DNA of 64,000 bases from JAWKTV01 sp041398905 (GTDB lineage Bacteria > Planctomycetota > Planctomycetia > Planctomycetales > Planctomycetaceae). The translations under genes were made by a program, and so were the position numbers. The stretch is taken from positions 434,001-498,000 of the forward strand of contig JAWKTV010000001.1 in the NCBI GenBank assembly GCA_041398905.1. Reading direction: 5' to 3'. The notes under the pieces are model-generated. The model had not been told where the DNA came from, ran no database searches, and worked only from the letters and a program-made list of their open reading frames with translations. Of this stretch, positions 18,418-27,737 are shown piece after piece (the stretch's first letter is position 1; the number at the start of each line of letters is the position of its first letter).

Positions 18418-18910
18418 ATGCAGCACGGCTTCCTCGGTTACGATACCACGTTCATGCTCGACTTCGTCGTGTGTGCGCTGGTGGCGATTGTCCCGGTGCT
18501 GATCTACAGCCTGTTCCTGGTCAAAGTTCGGCGGAACTACGTCGCTCACCGAAATCTGCAGACGCTGCTGGGCATCGTGCTGCTCGTCGCGGTTTTGCTG
18601 TTCGAGTTGGACGTGCAGTGGATGCACGACGGCTGGGAGAACATCGTCAACAAGCCGGGGCAGCCCCCGCGGCTCGTGGGTGAGCAGTTCGACGCGGTCC
18701 GGCGAGTGCTGTGGATCCATCTCGTCTTCGCCATCTCGACCCCGTTTCTGTGGGGGGCGACGTTGTGGCTGGGTTGGCGGAGGTTCGCGAACCCCGGTGC
18801 CCGGTCCGCACAGCTCGCTGCACAAGAAGCTCGGCTGGCTCGCCACGCTCGACCTCGTGGCCACCTCCGTCACGGGGCTGTGGTTCTATTACGTCGCCTT
18901 CGTCGCCTGA
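18418..18910 (+). CDS. DUF420 membrane protein (one frame break)
   Basis: The protein has four predicted membrane helices (FMLDFVVCALVAIVPVLIYS, LLGIVLLVAVLLF, LWIHLVFAISTPFLWG, LDLVATSVTGLWFYYVAFVA). Conserved DUF420 features are VQWMHDGW and the HSSLHKKLGWLA stretch. The last quarter is in another frame from about 18793; adding one C to the CCCC run there turns RRFANPGAR into RRFANPPVPGPHSSLHKK. The DUF420 family is often near cytochrome oxidase or assembly genes, but none is here. Without correction the reading frame would run on to 19101 with meaningless sequence. Confidence 0.8.
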
Positions 18911-19276
18911 GATTCTGCGGCTGGCTGGAATGCACAGCCGCCGGGTCAGAAACGGGCGTGCCGTCTGTCCTGACCCGCGGCCCAGAGGCTGACGCCGCCC
19001 GGCTCGCCGGCTTTTCGATGAACTTTGGTTCTCCGAATGTCCGCACCACGACCTCAAGCCACTCCGTTTCCCCTGATTGCTGGTCGCCGCGGGCGTCATA
19101 ATCGGCAACTCTTCGTTGACTCCTGCCTTCCACCTTCTGCGACCGGTGAACCAAGGTTTTTTCACCATACGCGGACTTTCCCGGCGACGCTCCTGTGTTG
19201 CCCAGATACTCTGCGGTCTTCTGAAGGGATCGTTTCTCATTCAACTTATTTCCAGAACTGGTGAGGAGTCGTCGTC
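18911..19276. other. Intergenic region before mscL, no gene
   Basis: These 366 bases follow the corrected DUF420 stop. The tail of the uncorrected DUF420 frame and short other frames cross it, but none is protein-like. The mscL promoter should lie here. A hairpin-like GGTGAA...TTCACC is visible near 19145-19170. Confidence 0.5.
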
Positions 19277-19717
19277 ATGGGGCTGTTGAAAGAGTTCAAA
19301 GACTTTGCGATGAAGGGGAACGTGGTCGACATGGCGGTCGGTATCATCATCGGCGGGGCGTTCGGCACGATCGTCAAGTCGATGGTGGACGATGTGATGA
19401 TGCCGGTGCTCGGTGCGGTCGCCAAGACGGGCAGCGTTGGCAATCAGTTTCTGTGGCTGAGCATCGACAAGGACAAGCCGGCGAGCCTGACGGACGCCGT
19501 GAAGTCGGGCGAGCCGTACATCGCCTGGGGCCCGTTCCTGCAGAACTGCATCAGCTTCGTGATCGTCGCATTTTCGGTGTTCATGCTCATCAAGGTGATG
19601 AACAAGGCGCAGTCGTTCTGGGAGAAGGAGGAGGTCGCCGCGCCAGCCGCGCCGCCCGAACCTCCGGAAGAGGTCAAGCTGCTCCGCGAGATTCGTGACG
19701 CACTCGCGCAGCGGTAA
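19277..19717 (+). CDS. mscL: Large-conductance mechanosensitive channel MscL
   Basis: MscL forms a homopentameric inner-membrane pore that opens under membrane tension and vents solutes during osmotic downshock. The 146-residue product (E. coli 136) starts with MGLLKEFKDFAMKGNVVDMA, the amphipathic N-terminal helix, then TM1 with its glycine-rich GIIIGGAFGTIV constriction, a periplasmic loop of about 45 residues, TM2 (CISFVIVAFSVFMLI) and a C-terminal helical bundle (EEVKLLREIRDAL). A Pro/Ala linker precedes the bundle. It stands alone, convergent with the DUF58 gene. Confidence 0.97.
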   Translation: MGLLKEFKDFAMKGNVVDMAVGIIIGGAFGTIVKSMVDDVMMPVLGAVAKTGSVGNQFLWLSIDKDKPASLTDAVKSGEPYIAWGPFLQNCISFVIVAFSVFMLIKVMNKAQSFWEKEEVAAPAAPPEPPEEVKLLREIRDALAQR

Positions 19718-19816
19718 CGCCACCGAGTGTTGTTGAGCCAACGCGACCCCGTGGCCGGCCAGTCTGGTACCGCCACGCGGGTCGTTTGCTTGCGCGGCCG
19801 GCGAGCGGCGCGGCGT

Positions 19817-21058
19817 TCACAGGTCCCGCACGGCACCGCTGAGCACGTCCTCCGCCTGCACGATGACCAGCTCGTCGGCCGAAGGAATCGACGCGGACTC
19901 TCCCCCGGCTGTCGACACCACCAGCACACCTTTCACCCGACAGCCCGCTTCGAGCACCTGCTCCAGGAATCTGGCTCGCACGGTGTCCCAATCGATGAAC
20001 ACGCAGATCATCGTCGAAATCGTCGCCAGTTGTTCGGTGACGAGCGGGGTGATGTCATCGAAGGGGTTGTGTCGGCACGCGCCAATCCCCGCGAGGATTT
20101 CCAGCACGCTGTCGGTATGCGGCGTCGCCCCCAAACCTTTGAAGACGTACATCTCGGGACCAGCGGCGAACAGATCGATCACGTGCTCATGAATGTTCAA
20201 TCCAGTGGCGATCGCCGCCATCAGACTGACCGCCGCTTCCAGCCGCTGTTCGTGTACCGACCGTCTGAAGCGTGAGGCCGGCAGAAAGGTGTCGAGCACG
20301 AGCGCCACGCGACTGGCGTACTCTTCGTGGTACTCGCGGACGACCGGTTTGCCGGTTCGGGCCCAGGCGCGGGAGTCAATCCGGCGGGCCGCTTCCCCCG
20401 GTACGTACTCCCGATTGCCGATGTACTCCGGTGAGTGCCCGACTCCCTGTGCCAGCATCACGCCGCCCGGCTGATACCGCTGACTCACCGGCACCGCCAA
20501 CTCGTCGAGCGCATGGTAGGCGGGCAACACGACCACGCGGCTTGGCGATGTTCTCGCCCCCCCGAACCGGATCAGGTTGAACGGGAACGTTGACACCACG
20601 CTGATGCCGGGCAGCGGGTAGATGCCCCGCCGTCCTGCGACGATCGTGAGCGGCATCGGCACCGATGCTCCCGGCTGAATCACCGGCACAAAGAGGTCCG
20701 CATCCGCGTGCCTTAGGCCCTCGGGGAGGCCGAACAGCCCCAGCATCACATCCAAAGCCGGACGCCACGTTGACTGATTGCTGACGAGAATCGACGCGCT
20801 GACCGGCTCACCCGCCACCATGCGAGTCGGAACCTCGCCGTCGACCCGCAAACGTGGCTTGAAGATCAGCCCGACCACCTCCGCCACCGCCAGCAGCGCC
20901 AACAGGCCGCAAAAGAGCTGATAGATGGGAAGCTGGGAAGTCACTGAACCGAGGGCCGTCACCATGATCGCCAGTACCAGCACCCGCCCCACCGGCGTGA
21001 GCTTGTAAGTCCACAGGTAGCGGAAGAACGAGTACAGGTACAACCGCCGCTGTCGCAT
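19817..21058 (-). CDS. DUF58 membrane protein
   Basis: The 413-residue protein has two adjacent membrane helices (about residues 25-70) and a large exposed part. The DUF58 core is the segment near residues 225-255 (EYVPGEAARRIDSRAWARTG, then PVVREYHEEY), followed by a VWA-like fold (VALVLDTFLP). Such proteins usually work with MoxR AAA+ ATPases and VWA membrane proteins in envelope or assembly functions. No MoxR gene is in the window, but a VWA protein lies at 15305-17755. The start ATG has no strong ribosome site. Confidence 0.85.
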   Translation of the reverse strand: MRQRRLYLYSFFRYLWTYKLTPVGRVLVLAIMVTALGSVTSQLPIYQLFCGLLALLAVAEVVGLIFKPRLRVDGEVPTRMVAGEPVSASILVSNQSTWRPALDVMLGLFGLPEGLRHADADLFVPVIQPGASVPMPLTIVAGRRGIYPLPGISVVSTFPFNLIRFGGARTSPSRVVVLPAYHALDELAVPVSQRYQPGGVMLAQGVGHSPEYIGNREYVPGEAARRIDSRAWARTGKPVVREYHEEYASRVALVLDTFLPASRFRRSVHEQRLEAAVSLMAAIATGLNIHEHVIDLFAAGPEMYVFKGLGATPHTDSVLEILAGIGACRHNPFDDITPLVTEQLATISTMICVFIDWDTVRARFLEQVLEAGCRVKGVLVVSTAGGESASIPSADELVIVQAEDVLSGAVRDL

Positions 21059-21407
21059 GAGCGCAGGTCCAAGTCAATGTCGCCGTTCAGTCCGCGATCA
21101 GTGGTTCAAAGCGTTCCTGCTGACCACCGTTCAACCCAGCGGCGTGCGGCTATCAAGTCACACTCAACGCCATCGATCCCCGCGTCGCCTCGCCGGGCAC
21201 ACTTTGTCGCGACCATCCATTGCGACTCGCGACTATGGTGCAACGACGCACGACGTGCAACGAACGAACCTACTGGCTCGTCGGCCGCGAGTGGCGGGGA
21301 CACCCCGTGCAAGCGACAACCCCTGACGTCTCGCGGGTTCCCGCCGGGGACCTCCTTTCGGAGCGCCCCCGCCAACCGACCCATTTTGAGTGACCGGGTC
21401 TCCGTGC
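21059..21407. other. Intergenic region, no gene
   Basis: These 349 bases lie between the DUF58 start and the stop of the HlyD-type gene. I see no credible frame and no clear terminator. No ABC or RND transporter subunit is encoded here, although one might have been expected next to the adaptor gene. Confidence 0.5.
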
Positions 21408-23363
21408 CTACTGGCCCGTCGGCGGCGCGGAAGGATCGCGGGTGGCGAAGTCCGCGCGGATTTCCGTGGCGGTGACGAATCCGTCACCATCGCTGTCCAC
21501 CTGACCGAAATTCGACGCCATCGGTCCTTTGATTTCGCTGACGCTCAGCTTTCCATCACCATCTGTGTCGCTCCGGGAGATCATTTCTTCCGGAGACGGT
21601 CGCCCGCCGCCCGGTGGACCACCCCCCGTATCATTGTTTGCCCGAGCGGGTGCTCCGCCCCCTGGCGCGCCAGCGGGCACACCACCGCCGGGAACCGTGC
21701 CTCCCGGTCGCGGCCCGCGGGCCGCCGCCCCGTCAGGACCACTCGTTTGTGTGACCGTGGGCGCAAACTCGCCCGCCTCGCGGCTATTCGCCGCCTCGGC
21801 CTCCGCCTCGAGCCGTTCAATCTCTTCCGCGAACGCGGTTCGCGGGTTCTGCACAACTTCGTCACCCTCTTCGAGTCCCCCGAGAATCTCGACCGACGCT
21901 GAGTTGTTCGCGCCAATCGAAATCGAGATCCGTTCCGGCCCATTCGCCGTCATGCGGTAGGTGAAGTTGTCCGTCCCAATGGTGACGAGTGCCTGGATCG
22001 GCATCTGCAGCACGTTCTTGCGGTTCTCGACGATCAGTTCGACCATCGCCGTCAAGCCGGGAGCGAGTCGCCGCAGTTGCTCCACATCGTCCGTCAGCGT
22101 GATCTCGACCTTGTACTCGCGGAGATCGGTATTGGGCCAGTTCCCGGGGACAGCCACGCTGGAGACCGAACTGACGGTCCCGTTGAAGATCTCTTCCGGG
22201 AAGGAGACGACCCGCACACGGGCGGGCAGCCCTTCCTTGAGAGCGGACTTCATCGACTCGTGCACACGGCAGTCGACCTTCATCCGCGAGGTGTCCGGCA
22301 GATTGATGATCGCCTGCCGTTCGCGGACCTGCGCACCCAGCTCGATGTTCCCGGACCCGTCCGAACGCCGCGAGCTGCTGTTGTTCGCGTAGGCCACCTG
22401 TCCGTCCTGCGGCGCGCGGAGCGTACACGCCTCGATCTGTTCGCGGAGCTTCTTGAGAATCTCGCGTTCCGAATCGAGCGTTTGCTGACGGGTCTCGCGA
22501 GCCTTCTCGACCTTCGCCATCTCGGCGTCGTTCTGCAGTTTCACCCGCGCGACTTCCGCTTCAAGGTCTTTCGCCTTCGCCTTCAGCTCCGCCTCGGTGC
22601 GTTTGCGCGTGAAGTCTTCGAGAACCTTCAGCTTTCCTTCGGCGACTTCCACGTCCAGTTCGGCTTGTTTGGCAGCGATCCGCGAGGCCTCGACTTCGTT
22701 CTGGTTCTTGTAGCCCTTGCGGGCCATGCGGCGAGTGAACTCGTAGATCTCCTGTTTCCGCACGAGTTGTTCGCGCGAGAGTTCCAACTGACCGGACAGT
22801 TCGTCCCGCTCCTGCTTGTAGTCCCCTTCCAGATACTTCTCGAGGTCAAGGACCGCGAGGTCGTAATTGAGCTGCGCGGTGGCGAACGTGCTCTCGTTGG
22901 TCGACTGGGTGATCAGCACCGCGTTCACCGCCTCGGTCGCGGCCGATTCCGCGTTCGAAACGTTGATTTCCTGCACCCGCAGCTTATCGACCAACGACGA
23001 CGAATCGAGTTCGCACACGACTTCGCCGGCGTTCACCCAGGTTCCTTCGGGCAGGATACTGATGATCGTTGTTGAGCCTTCCACGTTGCTGTACAGCGTC
23101 TTGTTGTTCAGGCTGTCGACGTAGCCCGTCTGAGACACCGTCACCAGAAAGCCCTCGCGGGTCACCTTCGTCAGCTCCAGGCGACCATAGTTCTTCTCGA
23201 CCCCGAAGCCCGTCCACGACTTCACCGTGTCCAGCCAGTACGACCTCGTCGCCACCGCGGCTGTCGCTGATCCAGCCAGCAGCAGCACCAGGATCAGGGC
23301 ACGGGCCCCACCACGGCGACGGTCCGAACGGGATTTCCGCGGGGATTTGCGCATTCGCTTCAT
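21408..23363 (-). CDS. HlyD-type membrane-fusion adaptor with C-terminal EF-hands
   Basis: From the ATG at 23363 the protein has a basic N-terminus, one membrane helix (about residues 20-37), a lipoyl/biotinyl-like segment (TIISILPEGTWVNAGEVVCE), a long coiled coil (about residues 130-310), the second lipoyl half (CTLRAPQDGQVAYA) and beta-barrel domains, as in periplasmic adaptors of efflux pumps. After a Gly/Pro-rich linker come two canonical EF-hand loops near residues 598 and 620 (DTDGDGKLSVSE, DSDGDGFVTATE). The calcium-binding tail is unusual for this family. It overlaps the TolC-type gene and probably docks with it; the inner-membrane pump is not nearby. Confidence 0.88.
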   Translation of the reverse strand: MKRMRKSPRKSRSDRRRGGARALILVLLLAGSATAAVATRSYWLDTVKSWTGFGVEKNYGRLELTKVTREGFLVTVSQTGYVDSLNNKTLYSNVEGSTTIISILPEGTWVNAGEVVCELDSSSLVDKLRVQEINVSNAESAATEAVNAVLITQSTNESTFATAQLNYDLAVLDLEKYLEGDYKQERDELSGQLELSREQLVRKQEIYEFTRRMARKGYKNQNEVEASRIAAKQAELDVEVAEGKLKVLEDFTRKRTEAELKAKAKDLEAEVARVKLQNDAEMAKVEKARETRQQTLDSEREILKKLREQIEACTLRAPQDGQVAYANNSSSRRSDGSGNIELGAQVRERQAIINLPDTSRMKVDCRVHESMKSALKEGLPARVRVVSFPEEIFNGTVSSVSSVAVPGNWPNTDLREYKVEITLTDDVEQLRRLAPGLTAMVELIVENRKNVLQMPIQALVTIGTDNFTYRMTANGPERISISIGANNSASVEILGGLEEGDEVVQNPRTAFAEEIERLEAEAEAANSREAGEFAPTVTQTSGPDGAAARGPRPGGTVPGGGVPAGAPGGGAPARANNDTGGGPPGGGRPSPEEMISRSDTDGDGKLSVSEIKGPMASNFGQVDSDGDGFVTATEIRADFATRDPSAPPTGQ

Positions 23364-25974
23364 CTTGATAGAACGAGTCGTACCACAGGCCATCGGGACC
23401 AATCTCCATCTTACCCATGTCGCGATGGATGTTAAGACGCTGACGTTCATAGCTGATGTAGATGTCCAGCAACGAGTTCTGTGCGCTCAACACGTCGGAC
23501 AACGCCCGCAGCAAGGCCTGAGCCTGCTGCCCCAACCCGCGTCCGCCACCTTCTCCCTCCACCGGAGCATTCGCTTCCTCCACCGCCGAGTCGAGCTGCA
23601 ATGCCGCGATCCGCACGGCCTGACGAGATGTCTCCAGGTTCCGCCGCAGCACTTCCAGACTCCGCCACTCGCTCCGGATGCTCTGCTTCACCGCATCCTC
23701 GGCCGCCATGTAGTTGCGACGCGCCCGCTGGTAGAAAATCTGTGTCGCCCGGTAGTTGTTCCGTTCCTGAATCTGGTCCAGCGGCGCGGTGAACCGCAGA
23801 CCAAACCGCAGGTCGCTTCGATCCGCCCGGAAGTCCAGCAGGTCCGTTCTCCCCGAGTTGCGAATATCTCCCTCGACCACCAGATCGAGTGAGCTGAGGA
23901 GCGCATTCCCCGAAATCTCCACTTGCCGCCGCAGGTCCATCACCCGCGCCCGCTCGTTCATCAGGTCGAGACGGTTCTCGATCCCGTAACGAACCGCCTC
24001 CTCCAACGAAGTATTGAACGGCTGAAGCTGGACCTGTTCGACACGAAATCCGATCTGTGTCGCTCCCAATCCCCGCGCAATCTGCAGCAACTCTTCCTTA
24101 AACAGGATGATCTCGGTCCGCTGCCGCTGTCGGGTGAGCGGTTCGCCCGGGGCGATCGTCAGTTCCGTCACGAACTCCGTGAGCTGCCTTTCCAGCGTCT
24201 CCAGCCGTCCCCGCGCGTTCTCCAGCCGTCGCTTGTCCGCCGAAACGTCGGATTGCAGCCGCACCCGATCGGCATCGGTCGGCAACTCCCGTTCACGTTC
24301 GGCAACGATCGCCTGCAGCGACGCTTCGTCCGCATCCAGCATCGTCAGTCCAACCTCACTCACCCGCCGAGCGAGCTGCCGCAACTGCTCCACAACCTCC
24401 AGCATGGCGTAGGTGTCCGGGTCGTTCTCGTCGATCTTCGACACGACCTCCGTAAACTCATCCACTTCCAGCTCGAGTCCTCGAATCTCCGGATCGATCA
24501 GGTTGAATTGCGCCAGCAGGCTGTCGTCGATACCGAAGGGCATGTCCGGCGGCAGACCGAGTTGAATCTTGAATGCGTCGAGCGAGTCCTGCAGTTGTCG
24601 CTGCAAGTCCCGCACCCGATTGCGAGACGACGCCAACTGAGACTGCAGACTCAGCACGTCCAGCGAAGCCGGGATCACGCGAATCGTTTCGATCAGCTCA
24701 GCCACGCCAGCACGCACCGCCGGGTCGTCGCTCATCGCCACCAGGTCCGCTTCCTGCGCATCCGACAAAGGCCCCTCGTAAATCAGGTCCAGATCGTTCG
24801 CGTTGTAGGTGAGTTGCCCCTCCAGCGAAGCCGGGATCTCGAATGGAGCGGCGGGTGCCCCGGGCAGCGGCACGCGATAGCGGTCCGACACGTTCGCGCT
24901 CGTCGCCCGCAACACCTCGACCTGATACTCCAGCCGCGTCACGTTGTCCTGCTCGTTCCGGAGCCGCTGCAGTTGCTGCAGCAACCCCAGGTAGCCATTC
25001 CCGCCCCCCACCACATCCGTGAAGAACTCCTTGCGGAATCGGCCGAGATCGCGAATCGCGTACAGCAGTTCACGCTCGGCCTGTGTCAGGTTCTCCAGCA
25101 CCACCTTGCGGCCCGCACCGAACAGCAGCGGCTGCACCAGCGAGTACGACAGCGTCGTCGCCGTGCTGGTGTTACCGGGGCTGAACAGCCACAGCGTGTT
25201 GTTCGCCAACTCGACGGCGATCTGCCCACCAGCGGGCAACAGTTGACTCACGCCAAATCGCGAGTTGAGGTTCAAGCGGTCGGGCGGCCCGTTCGGTGCG
25301 ACGGTGCCGTTCAAGCCCGCCGTCGGCTCACCACCACCGATCCCCAGATACCGCACCGAAAACTGAAACCGCTCGAACGTCACGTCGAGCGCCGCCAGAT
25401 ACACGTCCTCGAGCACCGACTGGTAGGCGCGATTGTGAATCAGCGACAGGTCAACCGCCTCGGCCAGGGTGACCTCCTCCAGCTCGGGAATCGTGCCGAC
25501 GTAAGCCCCCGTCGACGGATCGACCGTCGCCGTACTGATGCCGTATCGCTCCAGCCACTGCGGATTCTCGACCGTCAAACGGTCCCCGAACTTGTGCCAA
25601 CCTTCGTAGCCGGGCATTCCGGCAACGGAATGCATCATCGCATGGGCGGCTGCGTCATCGGGCGGCAGGGGTGCGTGGTCCGGGTCGAACGGGTCCGCGA
25701 AACGACTGCGTTCGTCCGGCGTGATATCCAGCCTTGGCACTTCCCAGCGGGGATCGTTCACCTTCTCGCTGATCGCCTGATACACATCGGTGTCCGTCTG
25801 CTCGCGCCAGAAGGCCCGTGAGCATCCGACCAGGCCCGGCAGCAACAGCAGCGCAAGCATCGGCCAGCGTCGCCGAACGCCTTCAGGGGGCGTTACCTCC
25901 TCACGGTTGCGGTCGTGTACCTGCCTCATTACGCGAAGGACAGGCACTCGAGGGGCGGCGCGGCTACCGGCCAT
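22984..25974 (-). CDS. TolC-family outer-membrane lipoprotein
   Basis: The ATG at 25974 follows a good ribosome site (AGGGGGA). The signal ends in the lipobox LPGLVGC; an ATG at 25929 would give a shorter signal. The mature protein has an N-terminal extension, then the TolC repeats: long helical stretches and beta segments such as SRFGVSQLLPAGGQIAVEL and LSYSLVQPLLFGAGRK. It should form the outer-membrane exit duct for the adjacent HlyD-type adaptor. The frame has no stop until 22984 and so overlaps the adaptor by 380 bases. A stop near 23360 (ATGA overlap with the adaptor start) is likelier, implying one indel just upstream. Confidence 0.85.
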   Translation of the reverse strand: MAGSRAAPRVPVLRVMRQVHDRNREEVTPPEGVRRRWPMLALLLLPGLVGCSRAFWREQTDTDVYQAISEKVNDPRWEVPRLDITPDERSRFADPFDPDHAPLPPDDAAAHAMMHSVAGMPGYEGWHKFGDRLTVENPQWLERYGISTATVDPSTGAYVGTIPELEEVTLAEAVDLSLIHNRAYQSVLEDVYLAALDVTFERFQFSVRYLGIGGGEPTAGLNGTVAPNGPPDRLNLNSRFGVSQLLPAGGQIAVELANNTLWLFSPGNTSTATTLSYSLVQPLLFGAGRKVVLENLTQAERELLYAIRDLGRFRKEFFTDVVGGGNGYLGLLQQLQRLRNEQDNVTRLEYQVEVLRATSANVSDRYRVPLPGAPAAPFEIPASLEGQLTYNANDLDLIYEGPLSDAQEADLVAMSDDPAVRAGVAELIETIRVIPASLDVLSLQSQLASSRNRVRDLQRQLQDSLDAFKIQLGLPPDMPFGIDDSLLAQFNLIDPEIRGLELEVDEFTEVVSKIDENDPDTYAMLEVVEQLRQLARRVSEVGLTMLDADEASLQAIVAERERELPTDADRVRLQSDVSADKRRLENARGRLETLERQLTEFVTELTIAPGEPLTRQRQRTEIILFKEELLQIARGLGATQIGFRVEQVQLQPFNTSLEEAVRYGIENRLDLMNERARVMDLRRQVEISGNALLSSLDLVVEGDIRNSGRTDLLDFRADRSDLRFGLRFTAPLDQIQERNNYRATQIFYQRARRNYMAAEDAVKQSIRSEWRSLEVLRRNLETSRQAVRIAALQLDSAVEEANAPVEGEGGGRGLGQQAQALLRALSDVLSAQNSLLDIYISYERQRLNIHRDMGKMEIGPDGLWYDSFYQDEANAQIPAEIPFGPSPWWGPCPDPGAAAGWISDSRGGDEVVLAGHGEVVDGLRGREELWSPGADEGDPRGLSGDGVSDGLRRQPEQQDAVQQRGRLNNDHQYPARRNLGERRRSRVRTRFVVVGR

Positions 25975-26580
25975 CACGTCCCCCTGTTTGGCGCATCCCG
26001 ACTTCGTCCTCAATGACTTCGCAGCGCGCTCCGATCGCCTGTCGCGTGAGCAGGCGACACGTCGTCGAACGCCCCACGACGAGGGGCTGCGGCGACAACG
26101 GGAGATCGAACGATGGTCCAGCCACAAGCAAGCGATCACGAGTTGGTGTTGGGGCACCCGCGACGCCGCCCGGCATCGCAGGTGTCACTGTCTGGTTCTG
26201 TCAGTTGAGACTTGGCACCTCGATCGAAGGTCACTGACCATCCGATCGACCTCGCGGCGCACACGGCGAAGCATCGGTATCCGCCCCACATCTGGCTAGC
26301 CGATTCACCCCCCCTCCGGGCAACTTCGGCGAAGACTGCCACTCGGCGGAACCCGCCCCGCCCATTCTGCCGATCACGGCGGCCAGCGTTGATGGATCGC
26401 CACGGCGGCATTTCATCGCGCGCGTCGCAATGCTGGCGCAGACCGCACAGCAGTTCGGTCCCCGCCAGGTCCTTCCAGTCATCGAGAATGAGACGTATTG
26501 CGGGGACGAGCCGCAGGAAGGCCCCGGTGCGCACGCGCGCGATACCGGGGGCCACCGCTTGCGGGGGCCCCGCCACGCCG
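25975..26580. other. Intergenic region, no convincing gene
   Basis: These 606 bases lie between the TolC-type gene start and the stop of ktrA. Minus-strand frames cross it (26136-26669 and 26231-26620), but only the first 30 codons of the former are recognisable, as the displaced end of KtrA. The rest lacks family resemblance. I see no ion-channel subunit gene. Confidence 0.5.
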
Positions 26581-27285
26581 CTACCCCTTGGCACGCGGGC
26601 CAGGGCTTCGTTGCTGCCAACCAGCACGAGGATATCGTCCGGTTCGATCACGTCGTCCGCGGGGAACACGGAAGGCCGGTGCCTTCTTCTTCCATTGAAA
26701 CAGCTTGTCGTCCTTCACTTCTTCGAGGGCGTCGACGTGCATTGGCCGCTTGATGACCACCAGGTTGACGTCGTACTTCTGCCGCAGCTCCAGGCTGCGG
26801 ATCGTTTTGCCTCGAAACAATTCCGGCGCCCGCATCTCGATCAGCGTGTAACCTTCGGCGAGCGGGACGATGTCGACCAACTCGGGGCTGGCGAGTTGCC
26901 GGGCGAGCTGTCGCCCCGCCTCCTGCTCCGGCTGGATCACCCGGTCGGCACCGATTTGCTTGAAGATCTCCGCATGGAACGGCGTCTGCGCCCGGCAGAC
27001 GACCATCGGCACTCCGAGCCGCTTGACGATGACCGTCGTCAGCAGGGCCGCCTCGAAGTCTTCGCCGATCGCCACCACGCAGACATCAACCTTGTCGACA
27101 CCCTGACTGATCAACGCCTCACGGTCGGTCGAGTCGAGCCGGACCGCGACGTCGGCGACGTCCATCAGCTCATCCACCGGTTCCACCGCCTCGTCGATCG
27201 CCAGCACTTCGACCCCGCTGTCCGCCAGCGCATACGTCAGCGACGAGCCGAAACGTCCCAATCCGATGACCGCGATTCTCTGCAT
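26581..27285 (-). CDS. KtrA/TrkA-type potassium channel regulator (two compensating frame breaks)
   Basis: The protein has an N-terminal Rossmann RCK domain with GLGRFGSSL (NAD/ATP-binding, residues 8-16), acidic Asp near 31 (VLAIDEAVEPVDELM) and a C-terminal RCK-C domain. Such cytoplasmic subunits gate Trk/Ktr potassium transporters. Near 26672 the family sequence jumps to another frame (FPADDVIEPDDILVLVGSNE), and near 26595 it must jump back to reach AKG and the stop at 26581. Two opposite indels 75 bases apart explain this. The membrane subunit (KtrB/TrkH) is not in the window. Confidence 0.85.
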   Translation of the reverse strand: MQRIAVIGLGRFGSSLTYALADSGVEVLAIDEAVEPVDELMDVADVAVRLDSTDREALISQGVDKVDVCVVAIGEDFEAALLTTVIVKRLGVPMVVCRAQTPFHAEIFKQIGADRVIQPEQEAGRQLARQLASPELVDIVPLAEGYTLIEMRAPELFRGKTIRSLELRQKYDVNLVVIKRPMHVDALEEVKDDKLFQWKKKAPAFRVPRGRRDRTGRYPRAGWQQRSPGPRAKG

Positions 27286-27737
27286 GGTGTCGCTCCCGTC
27301 GCCAATCGAACTTCAGCCGATGATCCCTGTTGGTGTTCTCGAATGACGGTAGTGTAGCAATTCCCCCGCCGCCAGCGGTGCATCGAGTCGTCCTCAACTT
27401 CGGAACGTGTGCGGTCGAAAGTGCCGATCCGCTCGTCGCGGTGGTCGGCCACGCGGTGAGACGGCACGCTCGCCCCCACTGCCCGGTGCAGCGGCACGAG
27501 AGCCGCAACCTGAGAATGTTGGAGGCAGGGGTGTTCAACGCAGCGACCTGAAGTGGCGACGCTACCGAGTCCCGGTCGCGCAGAAGCGGCCGGGTCGCAT
27601 ATTGAGTTCCCTTCAGTCACGAACACGTTCGAGATGCCAAGGTATCGGATTCGCCTAGCACTGCTCGTTGAGCGGCGAAGATCGAGCGGGCACCTTCCGA
27701 TCCGCCCATCACTCATCGTACTCGCGAGTGGTGGAGG
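27286..27737. other. Intergenic region, no gene
   Basis: These 452 bases precede ktrA and should hold its promoter. Open frames on both strands exist but show no protein-like pattern. Composition begins to shift towards lower GC at the right end, where the next gene ends. Confidence 0.5.

Noticed and set aside
19077..19289. 70-codon plus-strand frame just before mscL
   Set aside because: It overlaps the mscL start in another frame, has no ribosome site and shows no family resemblance.
23923..25821. 632-codon open frame on the plus strand opposite the TolC-type gene
   Set aside because: Composition is His/Arg/Gln-rich with no recognisable motif. It is the mirror frame of a clear TolC-family gene in high-GC DNA.
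26136..26669. 177-codon minus-strand frame downstream of ktrA as a separate gene
   Set aside because: Only its first 30 codons are recognisable, as the displaced end of KtrA; the rest has no family resemblance.
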